A DNA stretch of 43,980 nt from Gammaproteobacteria bacterium (GCA_024277915.1 JAJRUG010000011.1:1-43980); one strand, 5' to 3'. Positions 17,781 through 26,412 are shown, counted from the stretch's first letter. Numbers and translations are program-made. Notes: generated from the letters alone by a model not told the origin.

Positions 17781-18409
17781 CCTGCAACCTCCACCACACG
17801 CTGGATTTCTCCCCAGGCTTCCAGTTCAAGCCGGATGCGTATCGCACGGGGCAGGGCAGTCGGTAACCCTCCGGACTGGTTTGGCGACGGCCAGCGCTGC
17901 TGCCATTTGCCGCTGCTGTCCATAAACCCGAATTCGAGTTCAATCACTCCTTCCAGCAATACTTCGCTGCGCGGCTCCGTGCCCAGAACCCGGTCCAGAG
18001 AGGGCCAATACTCCCGGATCAATTCGCCATCTTCAAGGCGATACTGGACACGTTGCAGCTCGCCACGCGGCGTCCCGACCGGATTTCTCCAGCCGGCGCG
18101 CGTGATCGACAGTTCATAATCCCGCAGTCCATCGGCGACCAATGGTCCCTCAAATGACTGGCCCAAAATCTCACGCACGTAACGGGGGTGAGGCTGGCTG
18201 AGATCCCCCGTCAGAATCCGGATGCCACGTTGAAGTCGGGACAACTCCTCGATACGTTGAGAAGCTATTTGCTGCTGGGTGATGACTGCGTTGAGACCAC
18301 CGAAACCCAATGCTCCGACCAGTGCGAAGATCGCCATAGCGACGAGCAGTTCCAATAGTGTGAAGCCCTTGAGGAATTGCGGGCCGGTGTGTGTGAAACC
18401 CTGATTCAA
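17777..18409 (-). CDS. gspJ: Type II secretion system minor pseudopilin J
   Basis: 210 residues with a prepilin leader ending in K-G before FTLLELLVAMAIFALVGALG, then a globular domain with GGLNAVITQQ, RIRILTGDLSQ-like text and a C-terminal IRIRLELEAWGEIQRVVEV strand. It is one of the tip pseudopilins. The start codon is TTG at 18409, overlapping the gspI stop by four bases (TTGA), so it probably depends on coupled translation. The 15-residue leader is longer than average. Confidence 0.92.
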   Translation of the reverse strand: MNQGFTHTGPQFLKGFTLLELLVAMAIFALVGALGFGGLNAVITQQQIASQRIEELSRLQRGIRILTGDLSQPHPRYVREILGQSFEGPLVADGLRDYELSITRAGWRNPVGTPRGELQRVQYRLEDGELIREYWPSLDRVLGTEPRSEVLLEGVIELEFGFMDSSGKWQQRWPSPNQSGGLPTALPRAIRIRLELEAWGEIQRVVEVAG

Positions 18410-18891
18410 TTGCGGCTGCCAGTGGTTCTGTTGGGGTCAACTGGCGCCCAGCCTGCTGCAACTGCCGATGTGCTTGTTGCGGCAGAGGCAGCTGCGCCAG
18501 GAGGTGCAATAAAACCGGTTGCTGTTGCGAGGATGGCATTCGGTGTGTCTTCGTATGCGACACTCACGTCAATCCGGCGCAAGTTGCCCGCCGGTAACTC
18601 CGGCATATCCGACACTTTGATCGTGTATTGCCAGAGAATGCCGGCCATCTCGATTTCATCTGTTCTTTCGCTGACTGCCGGATAGGCTTGCTTGAGCCGC
18701 ATTTCTGTGATTTGGTCAATAGCAATCCAGTGAGCAAGTGTTTTGCTGCGCAGGTAGCTGGCACCTGCTACCGACTGATTGATTTGCCCGAATACCGCAA
18801 TAATGCCCAGCGAAACGATGACCAGTGCAACCAGCACCTCTAATAGGGTGAAACCTTTATTTCTCAAGGCCTGACAACTCCAGTGTGCCAT
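18406..18891 (-). CDS. gspI: Type II secretion system minor pseudopilin I
   Basis: A minor pseudopilin with RNKG before FTLLEVLVALVIVSLGIIAV and the family feature QINQSVAGASYLRSKTLAHWIA. Two starts compete. The ATG at 18891 gives 161 residues and a 12-residue leader, and overlaps gspH by 35 bases. A TTG at 18867 gives a four-residue leader and has GGAG ten bases before it. The C-terminus has an Ala/Thr/Ser-rich extension (ASAATSTSAVAAG) beyond the usual GspI length of about 125 residues, likely a flexible tail. GspI nucleates the tip complex with GspJ and GspK. Confidence 0.9.
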   Translation of the reverse strand: MAHWSCQALRNKGFTLLEVLVALVIVSLGIIAVFGQINQSVAGASYLRSKTLAHWIAIDQITEMRLKQAYPAVSERTDEIEMAGILWQYTIKVSDMPELPAGNLRRIDVSVAYEDTPNAILATATGFIAPPGAAASAATSTSAVAAGWAPVDPNRTTGSRN

Positions 18892-19387
18892 TAGGTGCAG
18901 CTGACAGCGTAAAGTACGCTTGATCGGTATCACGCCTCAGACGCAGTACAAAGGGACTTATATCGCCGCTGGAAAGAAAGAATATCTGCGGTTTGACGGA
19001 AGCCGGTTCACCTGATTCCGGAATTTTCTCGAGGACGATTGCCCGGTCATCAATTTCAAGTTCAAGCACTATCGAATCTGGTAGTGCACGGGGTCTGAGT
19101 TCATCATCCGGAGCCATTACGACCCACAGGTTTCGAATCGGGTCGAGGGTTAAAAAGGTGTAACCCTGTGGTTCGAAGCGGATGCCCAGTTCGCGGGCTC
19201 CCAGTACGGCATCTTCCGATGCAAGCCTGGTGAGAACCTCCAGACGTTTTGCCTCTTCGGTGAGCGCGCGATCTCCACCGACTACGCCGATTGACAGCGT
19301 CGCTATTGTCGCCAGTATGGCAACGATGAAAATGACTACCAGCAGTTCCAGTAATGTGAACCCCAGATTTTGCTCGCGAACTTTCAC
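18857..19387 (-). CDS. gspH: Type II secretion system minor pseudopilin H
   Basis: 176 residues from a GTG start, with leader MKVREQNLG before FTLLELLVVIFIVAILATIA, then the GspH/FimT-type domain: RLASEDAVLGARELGIRFE and GYTFLTLD. GspH links the tip complex to the GspG major pseudopilin fibre. It lies 31 bases after gspG and overlaps gspI. The residue before the cleavage glycine is Leu rather than a basic residue, which is unusual but compatible with prepilin peptidase cleavage. Confidence 0.9.
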   Translation of the reverse strand: MKVREQNLGFTLLELLVVIFIVAILATIATLSIGVVGGDRALTEEAKRLEVLTRLASEDAVLGARELGIRFEPQGYTFLTLDPIRNLWVVMAPDDELRPRALPDSIVLELEIDDRAIVLEKIPESGEPASVKPQIFFLSSGDISPFVLRLRRDTDQAYFTLSAAPNGTLELSGLEK

Positions 19388-19418
19388 GCTGCGTGCCTGA
19401 TTGGATATGGCAATAAAA

Positions 19419-19895
19419 CTAGTTCAGGTTCCAGTTGCCGATTTCCGCATCCAGCCCTTCGCCGCCCTGCTGGCCGTCACGGCCCATGGAATACAGGTCG
19501 AAGGTGCTCTGGTTACCAGGATAAAGATAAACATAGGGGTGATCCCAGGCATCAACAGGAACCCTGTCCAGGTATCCGCCCTCGGGCCACTTGGCATTCG
19601 GATCTTGCGGGCGGTTGACGAGCACTTCCAGCCCTTCGTCTGTAGAGGGGTAGCGGAAGTTATCCAGCCGGTATAGTTTCAGTGCATTCTCAATGGCACG
19701 AATATCTGCCTGTACCTTGGTGACCTGGGCATCATCAATACGACTAATGACGTTGGGGGCAATCAGCGCAGCAAGAATTCCAAGAATCACGACCACTACC
19801 ATAATTTCGATGAGAGTGAAGCCGCTGCTGTATCTGCCCCCGAACCGTCTGATTCCGACAGGCAGGGAACGGGGAGTTCTAAATTTTCTATTCAT
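19419..19895 (-). CDS. gspG: Type II secretion system major pseudopilin G
   Basis: The frame is open to 20024, but the start is the ATG at 19895, with AGG eight bases upstream, giving 158 residues. The leader is about 25 residues, longer than usual, and ends SSG before FTLIEIMVVVVILGILAALI. The mature part has APNVISRIDDAQVTK, ALKLYRLDNFRYPSTDEGL and the C-terminal calcium-site region SMGRDGQQGGEG followed by IGNW. GspG polymerises into the pseudopilus that drives substrates through the secretin. It is the first gene of the gspG-N operon; gspC, D, E and F are not upstream, where rhombosortase instead diverges. Confidence 0.94.
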   Translation of the reverse strand: MNRKFRTPRSLPVGIRRFGGRYSSGFTLIEIMVVVVILGILAALIAPNVISRIDDAQVTKVQADIRAIENALKLYRLDNFRYPSTDEGLEVLVNRPQDPNAKWPEGGYLDRVPVDAWDHPYVYLYPGNQSTFDLYSMGRDGQQGGEGLDAEIGNWNLN

Positions 19896-19966
19896 GAAAT
19901 CAACCTGTGATTTTGAGATGATCTGATCCGGGCCGATGATAGCGGGATCAGCTACCGATTCAGGAC

Positions 19967-19975
19967 ATTGTATCA
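19967..19975 (-). promoter_or_regulatory. Possible extended -10 promoter for gspG
   Basis: On the minus strand TGA-TACAAT forms an extended -10 element about 70 bases before the gspG ATG. No good -35 is seen. It overlaps the leader region of rrtA on the other strand, so the two divergent genes may influence each other. Confidence 0.35.
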
Positions 19976-19978
19976 AAA

Positions 19979-20587
19979 ATGAGATTAAACCCTTCGAGTT
20001 TGTCACCATCGTGCCGATTGACACTTTATCTCGGCGCGCTGGTCGTTTTGCTGCAGCTGAGCCCCGAAAGCTGGCATATTCTGCTGCGCTATGAACGGAA
20101 CGGTGTCGCAGCTGGAGAAATCTGGCGGATCCTCACCAGTAATTTCATCCATTTGGGCTGGGGGCATCTGGCTTTGAACCTGGCCGGGCTGCTGTTGATC
20201 GGCTGGTTATTTGCCGCAAGGTTTTCGCCATGGTACTGGTTGACTGCGGTACTCGTTTGTTCTTTATCGACGGGATTGGGGCTGTATTTATTAAGTCCGG
20301 AAGTATTGTGGTGTGTCGGCCTGTCAGGAACGCTGCATGGATTGATGGTGGTCGGAAGCCTCGACTGGATCAAACAGGGGGAACGACTGGGGATTATCCT
20401 GCTGATCGGAATCGGCGCCAAACTGCTCTGGGAACGATTATACGGGGGGGCGCCGCTTTCGGTAGAAATTACCGGGGGCGCCATTGTGACTGATGCGCAT
20501 ATCTGGGGTGCGGCAGGTGCCATGATTCTGGCTCTCGGCTCGATGATCTGGACTCGCGCGTTGTCGGGCAGGTCGTCGCAGGTATAA
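19979..20587 (+). CDS. rrtA: Rhombosortase (GlyGly-CTERM protease, rhomboid family)
   Basis: A 202-residue membrane serine protease with about six hydrophobic helices. It has the rhomboid-like N-terminal motif WRILTSNFIHLGWGHLALN, the catalytic serine Ser116 in GLSGTLHG, and the catalytic His174 in DAHIWGAAGA. This matches the rhombosortase subfamily (TIGR03902), which cleaves the GlyGly-CTERM tail of proteins that are then released through type II secretion. Its position 83 bases from, and divergent to, the gspG-N operon fits that role. The start has an AGGA thirteen bases upstream, which is rather far. No GlyGly-CTERM substrate is encoded in the window. Confidence 0.88.
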   Translation: MRLNPSSLSPSCRLTLYLGALVVLLQLSPESWHILLRYERNGVAAGEIWRILTSNFIHLGWGHLALNLAGLLLIGWLFAARFSPWYWLTAVLVCSLSTGLGLYLLSPEVLWCVGLSGTLHGLMVVGSLDWIKQGERLGIILLIGIGAKLLWERLYGGAPLSVEITGGAIVTDAHIWGAAGAMILALGSMIWTRALSGRSSQV

Positions 20588-20673
20588 TCGACGGCCAGCT
20601 ATACGGGCATCTTAAATCTGTCTTGAGCTGGATTCGCCCCCGGTTTCCCCACTCTGAGAATCAATAACAGGCC

Positions 20674-21438
20674 ATGAATCAAATAACAGAAATATTTTCG
20701 TTAACGAACCAGGTAGCTTTGGTGACCGGAGCGACGCGCGGTATCGGTGCTGATATTGCCGACAGGTTGGCGCTGGCCGGTGCCACGGTGATAGGTACCG
20801 CGACCACTCAGTCTGGTGTCGAGATCATTAACAAGCGGTTCACCGCAGCCGGATTTTCCGGGCGCGGTATTGTGCTGGATGTCTCTGATGTTGATTCCGT
20901 CAATGAAGTACAGAAAGACATCACGGCAACAGAAGGTGCGGTAACCATTCTGGTAAACAATGCGGGAATCACCCGGGATAATCTCCTGATCAGGATGAAA
21001 CAGGATGAATGGGATGACATCATCCAGACAAACCTGTCCTCGATATTCTACACCGCCAAGGTGTTTTTGCGCGGGATGATGAAAGCCAGAAAGGGGCGGA
21101 TTATCAGTATTGCATCCGTTGTTGGTGTGATGGGCAATGCCGGGCAGGCAAACTACGCTGCCGCCAAAGCCGGCATGATCGGGTTCAGTAAATCTCTGGC
21201 TCGGGAGGTAGGGAGCAGGGGGATTACTGTCAACGTCATTGCCCCCGGTTTTATCCGGACAGCAATGACCGAGGGGCTTGATGAGCGGCAGCAGGCACAG
21301 CTATTGGCGCAGATTCCTCTGCAGAAACTGGGTGGTGCCGAGGATGTCGCGAATGCAGTATTGTTCCTTGCGTCTGCAGCAGGAAACTACATTACCGGAG
21401 AAACCATTCATGTGAATGGTGGTATGTATATGATTTGA
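20674..21438 (+). CDS. fabG: 3-oxoacyl-[ACP] reductase
   Basis: A 254-residue short-chain dehydrogenase: NADPH-binding TGATRGIG near the N-terminus, NNAG followed by ITRDNLLIRMK, a catalytic triad at Ser148, Tyr161 and Lys165 (SIASVVG, NYAAAKAG), and an ending in GETIHVNGGMYM. The ITRDN and GFIRTAMT stretches are typical of FabG, which reduces 3-oxoacyl-ACP in each elongation cycle. It lies upstream of acpP and fabF as in other gammaproteobacteria. The usual plsX and fabD do not precede it; the rhombosortase gene does. Confidence 0.95.
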   Translation: MNQITEIFSLTNQVALVTGATRGIGADIADRLALAGATVIGTATTQSGVEIINKRFTAAGFSGRGIVLDVSDVDSVNEVQKDITATEGAVTILVNNAGITRDNLLIRMKQDEWDDIIQTNLSSIFYTAKVFLRGMMKARKGRIISIASVVGVMGNAGQANYAAAKAGMIGFSKSLAREVGSRGITVNVIAPGFIRTAMTEGLDERQQAQLLAQIPLQKLGGAEDVANAVLFLASAAGNYITGETIHVNGGMYMI

Positions 21439-21463
21439 TAGTGATTTACAGTGAAAATAAAAG
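21435..21463 (+). promoter_or_regulatory. Candidate sigma-70 promoter for acpP
   Basis: TTGATA, a 17-base spacer and TAAAAG lie at the fabG stop, about 130 bases before acpP. A separate promoter would fit the high demand for acyl carrier protein. The -10 match is only 4 of 6. Confidence 0.35.
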
Positions 21464-21591
21464 TTATTCAGTTAGCAGGTCATTATGGTAGATTGCCCAG
21501 AGTGTTTGCCTTAAAATACGCACCCAGCGAGGCACAGAATTAGCCGGCATATGATTTGGACGACCCTTTCAGGAACAGGACAAAGAAAACT

Positions 21592-21834
21592 ATGAGTACT
21601 ATTGAAGAACAGGTAAAAAGTATCGTTGCAGAACAGCTGGGTGTTAAAGACGATGAAGTCACTAACGAAGCATCTTTTGTCGACGACCTTGGAGCAGATT
21701 CTCTGGATACAGTGGAACTTGTCATGGCTCTGGAAGAAGAGTTTGAGACAGAAATTCCGGATGAGGATGCGGAAAAAATCACCACGGTTCAACAGGCCAT
21801 CGATTTCATCAATGCCAGGCAAAAAGCGTCCTGA
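21592..21834 (+). CDS. acpP: Acyl carrier protein
   Basis: An 80-residue acidic protein starting [18 protein letters not shown]; the frame is open from 21556, but the ATG at 21592 follows AGGA at 21577-21580. The phosphopantetheine serine is Ser37 in [13 protein letters not shown] carries the growing acyl chain in fatty acid synthesis in the cytoplasm. It lies between fabG and fabF. The gap to fabF (59 bases) holds a short hairpin, often seen where acpP must be expressed more than its neighbour. Confidence 0.97.
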   Translation: MSTIEEQVKSIVAEQLGVKDDEVTNEASFVDDLGADSLDTVELVMALEEEFETEIPDEDAEKITTVQQAIDFINARQKAS

Positions 21835-21853
21835 CCCATCCATCGGGACTTGC

Positions 21854-21871
21854 CACGACGATTCGGTCGTG
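21854..21871 (+). other. Hairpin between acpP and fabF, possible attenuator
   Basis: CACGAC-gattcg-GTCGTG forms a 6-bp perfect stem with a 6-base loop, 20 bases after the acpP stop. There is no T-run after it, so it is not a classical terminator. It may stabilise the acpP 3' end. Confidence 0.35.
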
Positions 21872-21893
21872 CATCTCAATCTGAGCTACCGGA

Positions 21894-23138
21894 ATGACTA
21901 AACGGCGTGTTGTCGTCACAGGTCTTGGCGTTATTTCCCCTGTCGGAAATGACACTGCGACCGCGTGGAAGAATGTTGCTGCCGGCGTCAGTGGCATCGG
22001 GCCGATTACAGATTTTGACGTTGATCGATTCTCTACCCGAATCGGCGGCTCTATAAGGGATTTCGATCCAGCCCGGTATGTCGCGGCGAAAGATGTCCGG
22101 AAGATTGATCCCTTTATCCATTATGGAATAGCCGCAGCTGAGGAAGCCATTGGCCACGCAGGTTTGTCTGTGGATGTCTATTCTCCACCCCGGATTGGTG
22201 TAGCGACAGGCTCCGGAATTGGTGGTATCAATACGATTGAGAGCAACCATCGCAAGTACATGGAATCGGGTGAGAATCCTCGCAAGGTTTCACCATTTTT
22301 TGTGCCCGGCAGCATTATCAACATGATCTCCGGTCATGTATCCATCAAGCACGGTTTTACCGGCCCGAACATTGCCCTGGTGACAGCCTGTACCACCTCC
22401 ACCCACTGTATCGGGGTAGCGGCGCGGATGATTGCCTATGGAGATGCGGATGCCATGGTTGCCGGTGGTGCGGAAGCTGCAGCGACGCCCCTGGGTCTTG
22501 GAGGCTTTGCATCAGCTAGAGCCTTGTCGACCCGCAATGATGACCCGGAAGCGGCCAGCCGCCCCTGGGACCAGGACAGGGACGGGTTCGTGCTCAGTAG
22601 TGGCGCAGCTTGCCTGGTACTTGAAGAGTATGAAAGCGCCCGTGCCAGAGGTGCCGATATCCTTGCAGAGGTTGCAGGTTTCGGGATGAGCGCCGATGCG
22701 CACCATATTACTGCACCGAAAGATGATGGCAGTGGCGCCAGCATGTGCATGCAGGCGGCACTGGCCGATGCGGGTATGGATCCGACTGAAATACAGTATA
22801 TCAATGCACACGGTACATCCACGCCATTGGGTGACGTGGCAGAGACCCGTTCGATCCGAACGGTATTCGGCGGCCATGCGGATAAACTGGTGGTGAGTTC
22901 AACAAAATCCACGACCGGACACCTGCTCGGGGCAGCCGGGGCGATTGAGGCTGTATTCAGCGTGCTGGCAATGCGTGATCAGCTGGTACCGCCTACCATC
23001 AATCTTGACCAGCCGGGGGAGGGTTGTGATCTCGATTATGTTCCGAACCAGGCACGAGATATGGCTCTGGATGCAGTGATTTCCAATTCTTTCGGTTTCG
23101 GTGGAACAAACGGCAGTCTGGTTTTCAGGCGGGTTTGA
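21894..23138 (+). CDS. fabF: 3-oxoacyl-[ACP] synthase II
   Basis: A 414-residue KAS II enzyme starting MTKRRVVVTGLGVISPVG. The catalytic residues are Cys166 in TACTTSTH, His306 in NAHGTSTPLGD and His343 in TTGHLLGAAG; the ending NSFGFGGTNGSLVF is also a family mark. It condenses malonyl-ACP with acyl-ACP, including the C16 to C18 step. It follows acpP by 59 bases. The only weak point is the ribosome site (a GGA immediately before the ATG). Confidence 0.96.
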   Translation: MTKRRVVVTGLGVISPVGNDTATAWKNVAAGVSGIGPITDFDVDRFSTRIGGSIRDFDPARYVAAKDVRKIDPFIHYGIAAAEEAIGHAGLSVDVYSPPRIGVATGSGIGGINTIESNHRKYMESGENPRKVSPFFVPGSIINMISGHVSIKHGFTGPNIALVTACTTSTHCIGVAARMIAYGDADAMVAGGAEAAATPLGLGGFASARALSTRNDDPEAASRPWDQDRDGFVLSSGAACLVLEEYESARARGADILAEVAGFGMSADAHHITAPKDDGSGASMCMQAALADAGMDPTEIQYINAHGTSTPLGDVAETRSIRTVFGGHADKLVVSSTKSTTGHLLGAAGAIEAVFSVLAMRDQLVPPTINLDQPGEGCDLDYVPNQARDMALDAVISNSFGFGGTNGSLVFRRV

Positions 23139-23147
23139 TCACATAGC

Positions 23148-24548
23148 GTGCAACACGCAAGCAGGCGGGATCAGTGTTCGCCGGTCTGCGTGACCGAAGT
23201 ACCGGCATGTCCCGATCTCCTGTCACTGCATGCCTTCGCTCCGGAGCGTTATCCCTTTTTACTTGAAAGTTCGGCCAGTGGCACGGCACTGGGTCGCTAC
23301 GATATTCTGTTTGCCTTTCCGCAGGATACGATGCAGCTCAGCTCCAGCCTCCAGCTGGCGGGACCCGGCACTGATTCAGCAGAGTGTTTTCTGGGTGCGC
23401 TGGATGCCTGGTGGCAGCAGTTCTCCGCTGGTGCGACAGAGGCTGCCGGGCTGCCATTCTCCGGAGGCTGGTTTGTATACCTGGGGTATGAACTGGCACA
23501 GGAAATCGAGCCATGTTTGCGACTGGAAACGGACCCACGACTGCCGGTCGCATTCGCAACCCGAATTCCGGTTGCGGTGATTCGGGATCGAAGCAGTCAA
23601 CGAACCTATATTATTGCCGAGGCGGAGTTCTCCGAATATGCGGTCGAGGTGCAGTCTGACCTGGCCTCAATGGAAAAACAAAATCCGGATGGTTTGTCGC
23701 CCTATTCTCCGGGATCATTTCTGGCGGAATCAATCAGGGAAGAAACAGCTGACAAATTTCTGGAAGGAGTTGAGCGTGTAAAGTGTCATATAGCGGCAGG
23801 TGATATTTTTCAGGCTAATCTTTCCAGGCTCTGGCAAACAACTCTGGAAGAAAGCACACGTCCGTGGCAATTGTATGATCGTCTCCGGCACACCAACCCG
23901 GCGCCATTCGCCGGCCTTGCGCAATTTGGTGAGACAGCCATCATCAGTTCTTCGCCGGAGCGTCTGGTGGCTGTCAGCGACGGGTTTGTTCAAACAAGAC
24001 CAATCGCTGGAACACGATCACGGCATGGGCCGGCTGATTTGCAGGAGCAGCGATGCAGTGAATTGCTGGCACATCCGAAAGAACGTGCCGAGCATGTCAT
24101 GCTGATTGATCTGGAAAGAAATGATCTGGGCCGGGTCTGCGAGCCGGGTAGCATTGAAGTCAGTGAATTTATGGCCGTCGAATCTTATGCACACGTACAT
24201 CATATTGTGTCCAATGTCACCGGAAGACTGGCAACAGGAGTCAAGCCGGGGCAATTGCTGAAAGCTGTATTTCCCGGCGGTACCATCACCGGCTGTCCGA
24301 AAGTGCGTTGTATGGAGATCATCCAGGCTCAGGAGCAGCGGCCACGGGGTGCTTATACCGGATCAATGGGTTACCTGAACAGGGATGGCAGTTGTGACTT
24401 CAACATTCTGATTCGTACCATGGTGGCTAACGGGTCGGACCTTGCGCTGGCTGCCGGCAGCGGGATCGTGGCGGACTCGGAAGCCTTGTACGAGCTTGCG
24501 GAGACCCGTGCCAAGGCCAAGGGTATGTTGCTGGCGCTTACCACTTGA
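23148..24548 (+). CDS. pabB: Aminodeoxychorismate synthase component I
   Basis: A 466-residue chorismate-binding enzyme. Key regions are GDIFQANLSRLWQT, SSSPERLV, TRPIAGTRSR near 283-292, HVMLIDLERNDLGRVC, and FPGGTITGCPKVRCMEI. It adds ammonia to chorismate to give 4-amino-4-deoxychorismate for folate, working with a PabA glutaminase that is not in this window. Ala287 occupies the place of the Lys of the PIKGT motif of E. coli PabB; PIAGT is also typical of anthranilate synthases, so the assignment rests on context: pabC follows with a one-base overlap. The start is GTG at 23148; a GTG at 23190 is an alternative. Confidence 0.88.
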   Translation: MQHASRRDQCSPVCVTEVPACPDLLSLHAFAPERYPFLLESSASGTALGRYDILFAFPQDTMQLSSSLQLAGPGTDSAECFLGALDAWWQQFSAGATEAAGLPFSGGWFVYLGYELAQEIEPCLRLETDPRLPVAFATRIPVAVIRDRSSQRTYIIAEAEFSEYAVEVQSDLASMEKQNPDGLSPYSPGSFLAESIREETADKFLEGVERVKCHIAAGDIFQANLSRLWQTTLEESTRPWQLYDRLRHTNPAPFAGLAQFGETAIISSSPERLVAVSDGFVQTRPIAGTRSRHGPADLQEQRCSELLAHPKERAEHVMLIDLERNDLGRVCEPGSIEVSEFMAVESYAHVHHIVSNVTGRLATGVKPGQLLKAVFPGGTITGCPKVRCMEIIQAQEQRPRGAYTGSMGYLNRDGSCDFNILIRTMVANGSDLALAAGSGIVADSEALYELAETRAKAKGMLLALTT

Positions 24549-25378
24549 TGGAGAAGTGGCTGGTCAACGGAGTCCCCGGGCACTCGATCAGCCTGGCCGA
24601 CCGCGGGTTGAACTATGCAGACGGATTATTTGAGACTGTTGCTGTTCGTGAAGGTCAGCCACGCTTGATCGAGAAGCACCTGGCCCGGTTGGCAAAAGGT
24701 TGCCAGAAGCTTCGAATACCCGGGCCGGACATGCAGCTGCTGCAGCGTGAAATTACCCAACTGATCGATGGCTGTCACTACGGCACGGTAAAGGTAATCG
24801 TGACCAGGGGACCATCGCAACGGGGTTACCGGTTTCCGGACACAGCGGTACCATCACGTATTATTGGTTTTTCCGCCGGTATTCCTGGCGAAAGAGCCAT
24901 GCCAGACGGGGTACGCCTGCGCCTGTGCGAAACAATGATCAGCGGTACGCCGGTACTGGCCGGTATCAAAACGCTCGCACGCATCGAGCAGGTTATGGCT
25001 CGGGCCGAGTGGGATGATCCGGAGATTGCCGAAGGCCTGATGTCCGATGCACATGGGCGGGTCGTGTGCGGTACGATGAGTAATGTTTTTATCATCCGGG
25101 AGGGTTGTGTATGGACGCCCGATCTTTCCCTGTGTGGCGTCAAGGGTGTGATGCGTGCAGAAGTTATTGCACAGGCCTGCAGTACCGGGATTACAGTCAG
25201 GGAGCAGGAACTCTGCGTGGGTGACTTTGCAGTTGCTGATGAGGTATTTGTGACCAATGCGCTCATTGGCATCTGGCCGGTTACCCGACTCGAGGATCAC
25301 GACTATATGATTGGACCGGTTACCCGGCGGTTGATGTCGGCACTTTCGAATGCTGGTGTCGAGGAATGTTCAGGATGA
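24548..25378 (+). CDS. pabC: Aminodeoxychorismate lyase
   Basis: A 276-residue fold-type IV PLP enzyme starting MEKWLVNGVPGHSISLADRG; its ATG overlaps the pabB stop by one base. The PLP lysine is Lys141 in AGIKTLARIEQVMAR, and the second half holds DAHGRVVCGTMSNVFI and VTNALIGIWPV, all as in PabC. It splits aminodeoxychorismate into 4-aminobenzoate and pyruvate for folate. A D-amino-acid or branched-chain aminotransferase would be the alternative in this fold, but the pabB partner next to it makes PabC clear. Confidence 0.93.
   Translation: MEKWLVNGVPGHSISLADRGLNYADGLFETVAVREGQPRLIEKHLARLAKGCQKLRIPGPDMQLLQREITQLIDGCHYGTVKVIVTRGPSQRGYRFPDTAVPSRIIGFSAGIPGERAMPDGVRLRLCETMISGTPVLAGIKTLARIEQVMARAEWDDPEIAEGLMSDAHGRVVCGTMSNVFIIREGCVWTPDLSLCGVKGVMRAEVIAQACSTGITVREQELCVGDFAVADEVFVTNALIGIWPVTRLEDHDYMIGPVTRRLMSALSNAGVEECSG
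25361..25365 (+). promoter_or_regulatory. Shine-Dalgarno placing the mltG start
   Basis: GAGGA ends nine bases before the ATG at 25375 but abuts the ATG at 25366. The spacing favours the later ATG, which also overlaps the pabC stop as ATGA. Confidence 0.55.
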
Positions 25379-26412
25379 AACCGGGGTCGGGGATACTGCG
25401 CGGGCTTGCTGTCTTTGGCGTCGTTCTGGTACTTGCGGTAGCGACAGGTGGACTGTGGATCAGGCACCTCCTGCATGAACCGCTAATCCTGTCCGAAGAT
25501 ATTGTGCTCGATGTCACTGTCGGCAGCTCCCTCACCGGAATTGCGCAGGGCCTCAATGAAAGAGGCGTCCTGGCCAATCCACAGCTTCTGGCCTGGTATG
25601 GCCGGTTGACCGGGCAGGCTGGCCGTATCCATGCCGGCGAATATGCCATTTCAGCGGGTACGACCGTTGTTGGGTTATTGCAGCTGCTGGTGGAGGGCCG
25701 GGTCAAACTGCATTCTTTGACTATCATTGAAGGCTGGACAGTGAAAGAGCTGCTGTCCGTCCTGCGACAAAATTCTGCTATCACACTCACGCTGGATGCC
25801 GTGGAAGAGCTCAATACAGATGATTTGCCCAGGCAACTCAACCTGGATATCGGCAGTCCCGAAGGGTGGTTTTTCCCGGATACTTATTTGTTTGCCCGCG
25901 GTGCGACTGATGCGAGCTTGCTTCGGGAGGCGCACCAGAACATGCAGCGGCAGCTGTTGTCTGCATGGGAAGAACGATCGACGGGGCTGCCATACACAAC
26001 ACCCTATGAGGCACTGATTCTTGCCTCAATTGTGGAACGAGAAACAGCTCTGGATAGTGAACGCCGACAGGTTGCTGGAGTTTTTATCCGCAGGCTGCAA
26101 CAAGGTATGCGGTTGCAAACCGACCCCACAGTGATATTTGGTCTGGGTGATGCGTTTGATGGCAATCTGACGCGCCGACACTTGAAAACTGATACTGCCT
26201 ACAACACATATACAAGAAATGGTTTGCCCCCGACGCCGATTGCCCTGCCTGGTGCCGGCTCGTTGAATGCCGCAATGAACCCTGATAACGGGAATACCCT
26301 GTATTTTGTTGCCACGGGGGAGGAAGATGGCAGTCACTATTTTTCAGAAACGCTTGAAGAGCATAATACGGCGGTCGCTCGATATCTTCGTCGCCTCCGT
26401 GAGAGAAAATGA
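25375..26412 (+). CDS. mltG: Endolytic murein transglycosylase
   Basis: 345 residues from the ATG at 25375. An N-terminal membrane anchor (about 9-31, GLAVFGVVLVLAVATGGLW) is followed by a LysM-like region and the YceG/MltG catalytic domain. Marks include IHAGEYAIS, IIEGWTVKELL, PEGWFFPDTYLF, the ASIVERET motif with the catalytic Glu at about 221, LQTDPTVIFGL, and YNTYTRNGLPPTPIALPG. MltG cuts nascent peptidoglycan strands in the periplasm. It sits in the usual place between pabC and tmk, with four-base overlaps on both sides. Confidence 0.95.
   Translation: MKPGSGILRGLAVFGVVLVLAVATGGLWIRHLLHEPLILSEDIVLDVTVGSSLTGIAQGLNERGVLANPQLLAWYGRLTGQAGRIHAGEYAISAGTTVVGLLQLLVEGRVKLHSLTIIEGWTVKELLSVLRQNSAITLTLDAVEELNTDDLPRQLNLDIGSPEGWFFPDTYLFARGATDASLLREAHQNMQRQLLSAWEERSTGLPYTTPYEALILASIVERETALDSERRQVAGVFIRRLQQGMRLQTDPTVIFGLGDAFDGNLTRRHLKTDTAYNTYTRNGLPPTPIALPGAGSLNAAMNPDNGNTLYFVATGEEDGSHYFSETLEEHNTAVARYLRRLRERK

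Noticed and set aside
20089-20523. 144-residue minus-strand frame opposite rrtA
   Set aside because: The plus strand encodes a rhombosortase with its catalytic Ser and His; the reverse frame has no known fold.
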